Assembly: GCF_000966975.1 (NCBI RefSeq)
Contig: NZ_JZWV01000952.1
Location: 1 to 8,130 of the forward strand
Length of the DNA: 8,130 nt
From: Streptomyces katrae
GTDB lineage: Bacteria; Actinomycetota; Actinomycetes; Streptomycetales; Streptomycetaceae
Direction: 5' to 3'
A program made the position numbers and the translations under genes. Shown in pieces: positions 6,767-8,130 of this stretch (position 1 is its first letter; each line of letters begins with the position of its first letter). The notes beneath the pieces are model-generated. The model was not told the origin of the DNA, searched no databases, and saw only the letters and a program-made list of their open reading frames with translations.

Positions 6767-7929
6767 CGGGCGGTCTCCAGACGGCCGTCCTCGGCCCGTA
6801 CGTCCTCGAAGGCGGCGCGCAGCACGGCCCGTTCGGCCTCGTCGGCGGTGCCTCCGCCGCGGACGTGGGCGACGAAGTCCTCGGCGATCTCCTGGTCGCT
6901 GCGGCCCCGCAGGCGCTGGGCGTAGGAGGCGGCGCCCTCGTCCCGGCGTCCCTCGGGTTCGAAGGCGAGGCTGAGGGTGTGGGGGAAACGGGCGGTGAGC
7001 CGGGCCATCGGGTCCTGGGGGCGGACGGGGTCGGTGAGGACGGCCTCCACCCAGCTGTCCTCGCGGCCGGTGAGCGCGGGGTCCTCCAGGAGGTCCTCCA
7101 GGCGGCCGCGGAGCCGGGCGAGGGGACGGGGGACGGGGGTGTCGAGCCGTTCGGCGGTGATCTCACCGGCGGGGCCGAGTTCGACGAGCCACATGCTCTT
7201 GCGGTGGCCGGCCTCGGAGAAGGAGTAGGCGAGCGGGGAACCGGAGTAGCGGACCCGTTCGTTGATCGTCTGGCAGCCGTGGAGGTGGCCGAGGGCCGCG
7301 TAGTCGACGCCGTCGAAGACGGATGCGGGTACGGCCTCGACCCCGCCGACGGCGATGTCGCGTTCGCTGTCGCTGGCCTGCCCGCCGGTGACGAAGGCGT
7401 GCGCGAGGACGACCGAGCGGGTGCCCTCGGGCCGGCCGGCGAGGTCGGCGCGGACGCGGTCCATGGCCGCTCCGAGTACGGCCTCGTGGCTGACCTTCTC
7501 CGCGCCGAACTCCTCCTTGACCAGGGCCGGTTCGAGGTAGGGCAGCCCGTAGAGAGCCACGTCGCCGTGGGCGTCGGCCAGCACCACGGGCTCGGCGCAG
7601 CCGGCCGGGTCGGTCCTGAGGTGGATCCCGGCCCGGCCGATGAGCCCGGCGCCGACGCCGAGGCGGCGGGCGGAGTCGTGGTTCCCGGAGATCATCACGG
7701 TGGGCACGCCGAGGTCGGCGAGCCGGTGCAGCGCCCGGTCGTAGAGCTCGACGGCGGGCAGCGGGGGCACGGCCCGGTCGTAGACGTCCCCGGCGACGAG
7801 GACGGCGTCGACCGCGTGCTCGCGCACCGCCTCGACGAGGTGGTCGACGAAGGCGGCCTGGGCGCCGAGCATGTTCACGCGGTGGAAGGACCGGCCCAGG
7901 TGCCAGTCGGAGGTGTGCAGGAACTTCAC
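6763..7929 (-). CDS. sbcD: SbcD, nuclease subunit of the SbcCD complex (Mre11-like)
   Basis: A 388-residue Mn-dependent phosphoesterase/nuclease that partners SbcC in cutting DNA ends and hairpins. The calcineurin-like metal-binding motifs are all present: SDWH (D8, H10), GDVYDR (D48), SGNHDS (N83, H84), HAF (H177) and GHLHG (H215, H217). The conserved SGSPLAYSFSE follows at about 229-239, and a C-terminal SbcC-binding/capping region completes the protein. The GTG at 7929 is chosen because VKFLHTSDWHLGR is the standard SbcD N-terminus and GGAG sits 7 bp upstream. An in-frame GTG at 8016 would add 29 residues (Ala/Gly/Ser-rich then basic) with no counterpart in the family. The stop overlaps the sbcC start (ATGA), the classical sbcD-sbcC operon order. 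Confidence 0.96.
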   Translation of the reverse strand: MKFLHTSDWHLGRSFHRVNMLGAQAAFVDHLVEAVREHAVDAVLVAGDVYDRAVPPLPAVELYDRALHRLADLGVPTVMISGNHDSARRLGVGAGLIGRAGIHLRTDPAGCAEPVVLADAHGDVALYGLPYLEPALVKEEFGAEKVSHEAVLGAAMDRVRADLAGRPEGTRSVVLAHAFVTGGQASDSERDIAVGGVEAVPASVFDGVDYAALGHLHGCQTINERVRYSGSPLAYSFSEAGHRKSMWLVELGPAGEITAERLDTPVPRPLARLRGRLEDLLEDPALTGREDSWVEAVLTDPVRPQDPMARLTARFPHTLSLAFEPEGRRDEGAASYAQRLRGRSDQEIAEDFVAHVRGGGTADEAERAVLRAAFEDVRAEDGRLETAR

Positions 7930-7936
7930 TCGACCG

Positions 7937-7940
7937 CTCC
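7937..7940 (-). promoter_or_regulatory. Ribosome-binding site that fixes the sbcD start
   Basis: Minus-strand GGAG, 7 bp before the GTG at 7929. Good complementarity and spacing, together with the conserved SbcD N-terminus, favour this start over the upstream in-frame GTG at 8016. Confidence 0.75.
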
Positions 7941-7997
7941 GACCCGCACGCTTGCTCTCCTCCGTGACCGCGGTTCCGTGACCCGCACCGGCCGTCC

Positions 7998-8003
7998 AGG
8001 CTA
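7998..8003 (-). promoter_or_regulatory. Possible -10 element for the sbcDC operon
   Basis: Minus-strand TAGCCT fits the loose TANNNT pattern and lies about 70 bp before the sbcD start. No convincing -35 hexamer is seen at 16-19 bp upstream, so this is tentative. The region between it and the start holds a 9-bp direct repeat (TCCGTGACC at 7961-7969 and 7975-7983). Confidence 0.25.
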
Positions 8004-8083
8004 ACCCGTCCGCCACCGGTGCCCGGCCAGGGTTCCGGGTGCGGGTGCGCGGTCGGCGTGGGGATGGGCCGCTGCGCGGGGCC

Positions 8084-8121
8084 GGTCCCCTACCCTCCCC
8101 CAGACTCCGTCCGGGGGGACC
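8084..8121. repeat. Hairpin-forming C-run/G-run element in the intergenic region at the right edge
   Basis: A C-rich arm (8096-8101) and a G-run (8113-8118) surround GAC-TCC-GTC, which can itself fold (8103-8105 with 8109-8111). A competing pairing joins GGTCCCC (8084-8090) to GGGGACC (8115-8121). From memory, near-identical C-run/CTCCG/G-run/ACCCCC sequences recur in many Streptomyces intergenic regions; that is recollection, not a search. It lies about 155-190 bp before sbcD and may belong to the neighbouring gene outside the window. I see no gene between 7930 and 8130. Confidence 0.5.
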
Positions 8122-8130
8122 CCCACTTCC

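Noticed and set aside
3779..6925. 1048-codon open frame on the plus strand, antisense to sbcC
   Set aside because: Shadow frame of a very GC-rich gene. The translation is low-complexity Gly/Ala/Val/Leu with no domain, while the minus strand carries every SbcC motif.
3755..7929. SMC-type ATPase plus nuclease pair as a possible anti-phage or plasmid defence system
   Set aside because: All motifs, lengths and gene order are those of housekeeping sbcDC, with Zn-hook and full nuclease motifs and no defence genes nearby.
7966..7980. SOS-box-like GAAC-CGCG-GTCA upstream of sbcD (minus strand)
   Set aside because: The actinomycete LexA site needs GAAC-N4-GTTC. Only one half matches, so LexA control is not supported.
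7930..8016. 29-residue N-terminal extension of SbcD from GTG 8016
   Set aside because: SbcD proteins begin at the (M/V)KFLHTSDWH segment; the internal GTG has a good ribosome site, and the extension looks non-coding.
1..8130. Mobile element, CRISPR array, tRNA or rRNA
   Set aside because: No regularly spaced repeats, terminal inverted repeats, transposase or integrase frame, or RNA-gene sequence could be recognised.

Overview
The window looks like ordinary chromosomal DNA from a very GC-rich actinomycete, most likely Streptomyces or a close relative. The evidence is near-saturated G/C at third codon positions, GTG starts, short TAGATT/TAGATC promoter elements placed directly before start codons, and the kind of genes present. 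No integrase, transposase, CRISPR array, rRNA, tRNA or phage gene was seen. No gene is visibly broken. Only the first gene is cut, by the left window edge.

Left part (1-2694, + strand): the C-terminal part of a GNAT-family acetyltransferase (5' end outside the window) is followed after 35 bp by a 569-residue DUF885-family protein that resembles a zinc metallopeptidase. The two may be co-transcribed. A long GC-rich hairpin at 2651-2694 separates them from the next, convergent gene and probably terminates transcription from both sides.

Middle part (2712-3765): a 170-residue single-domain rhodanese (- strand) is divergent from a 148-residue Lrp/AsnC-type regulator (+ strand). The 94-bp region between them holds a perfect 13-bp inverted repeat. 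It also holds two promoter-like -10 boxes, one on each strand, each ending 6-7 bp before its start codon, so both mRNAs are probably leaderless. The simplest reading is a small sulfur-related regulatory unit in which the Lrp-type protein controls itself and the rhodanese.

Right part (3755-8130, - strand): sbcD and sbcC form a tightly coupled operon (ATGA overlap) encoding the two subunits of the SbcCD (Mre11-Rad50-like) nuclease, which processes DNA ends and hairpins. All catalytic motifs are present in both proteins. The sbcC 3' end overlaps the lrp-type gene tail-to-tail by 11 bp. The last 200 bp are the sbcD upstream region, including a hairpin-forming element at the right edge.

I found no convincing new multi-gene system. 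The part most worth a second look is the divergent rhodanese/Lrp unit and its operator-like repeat.
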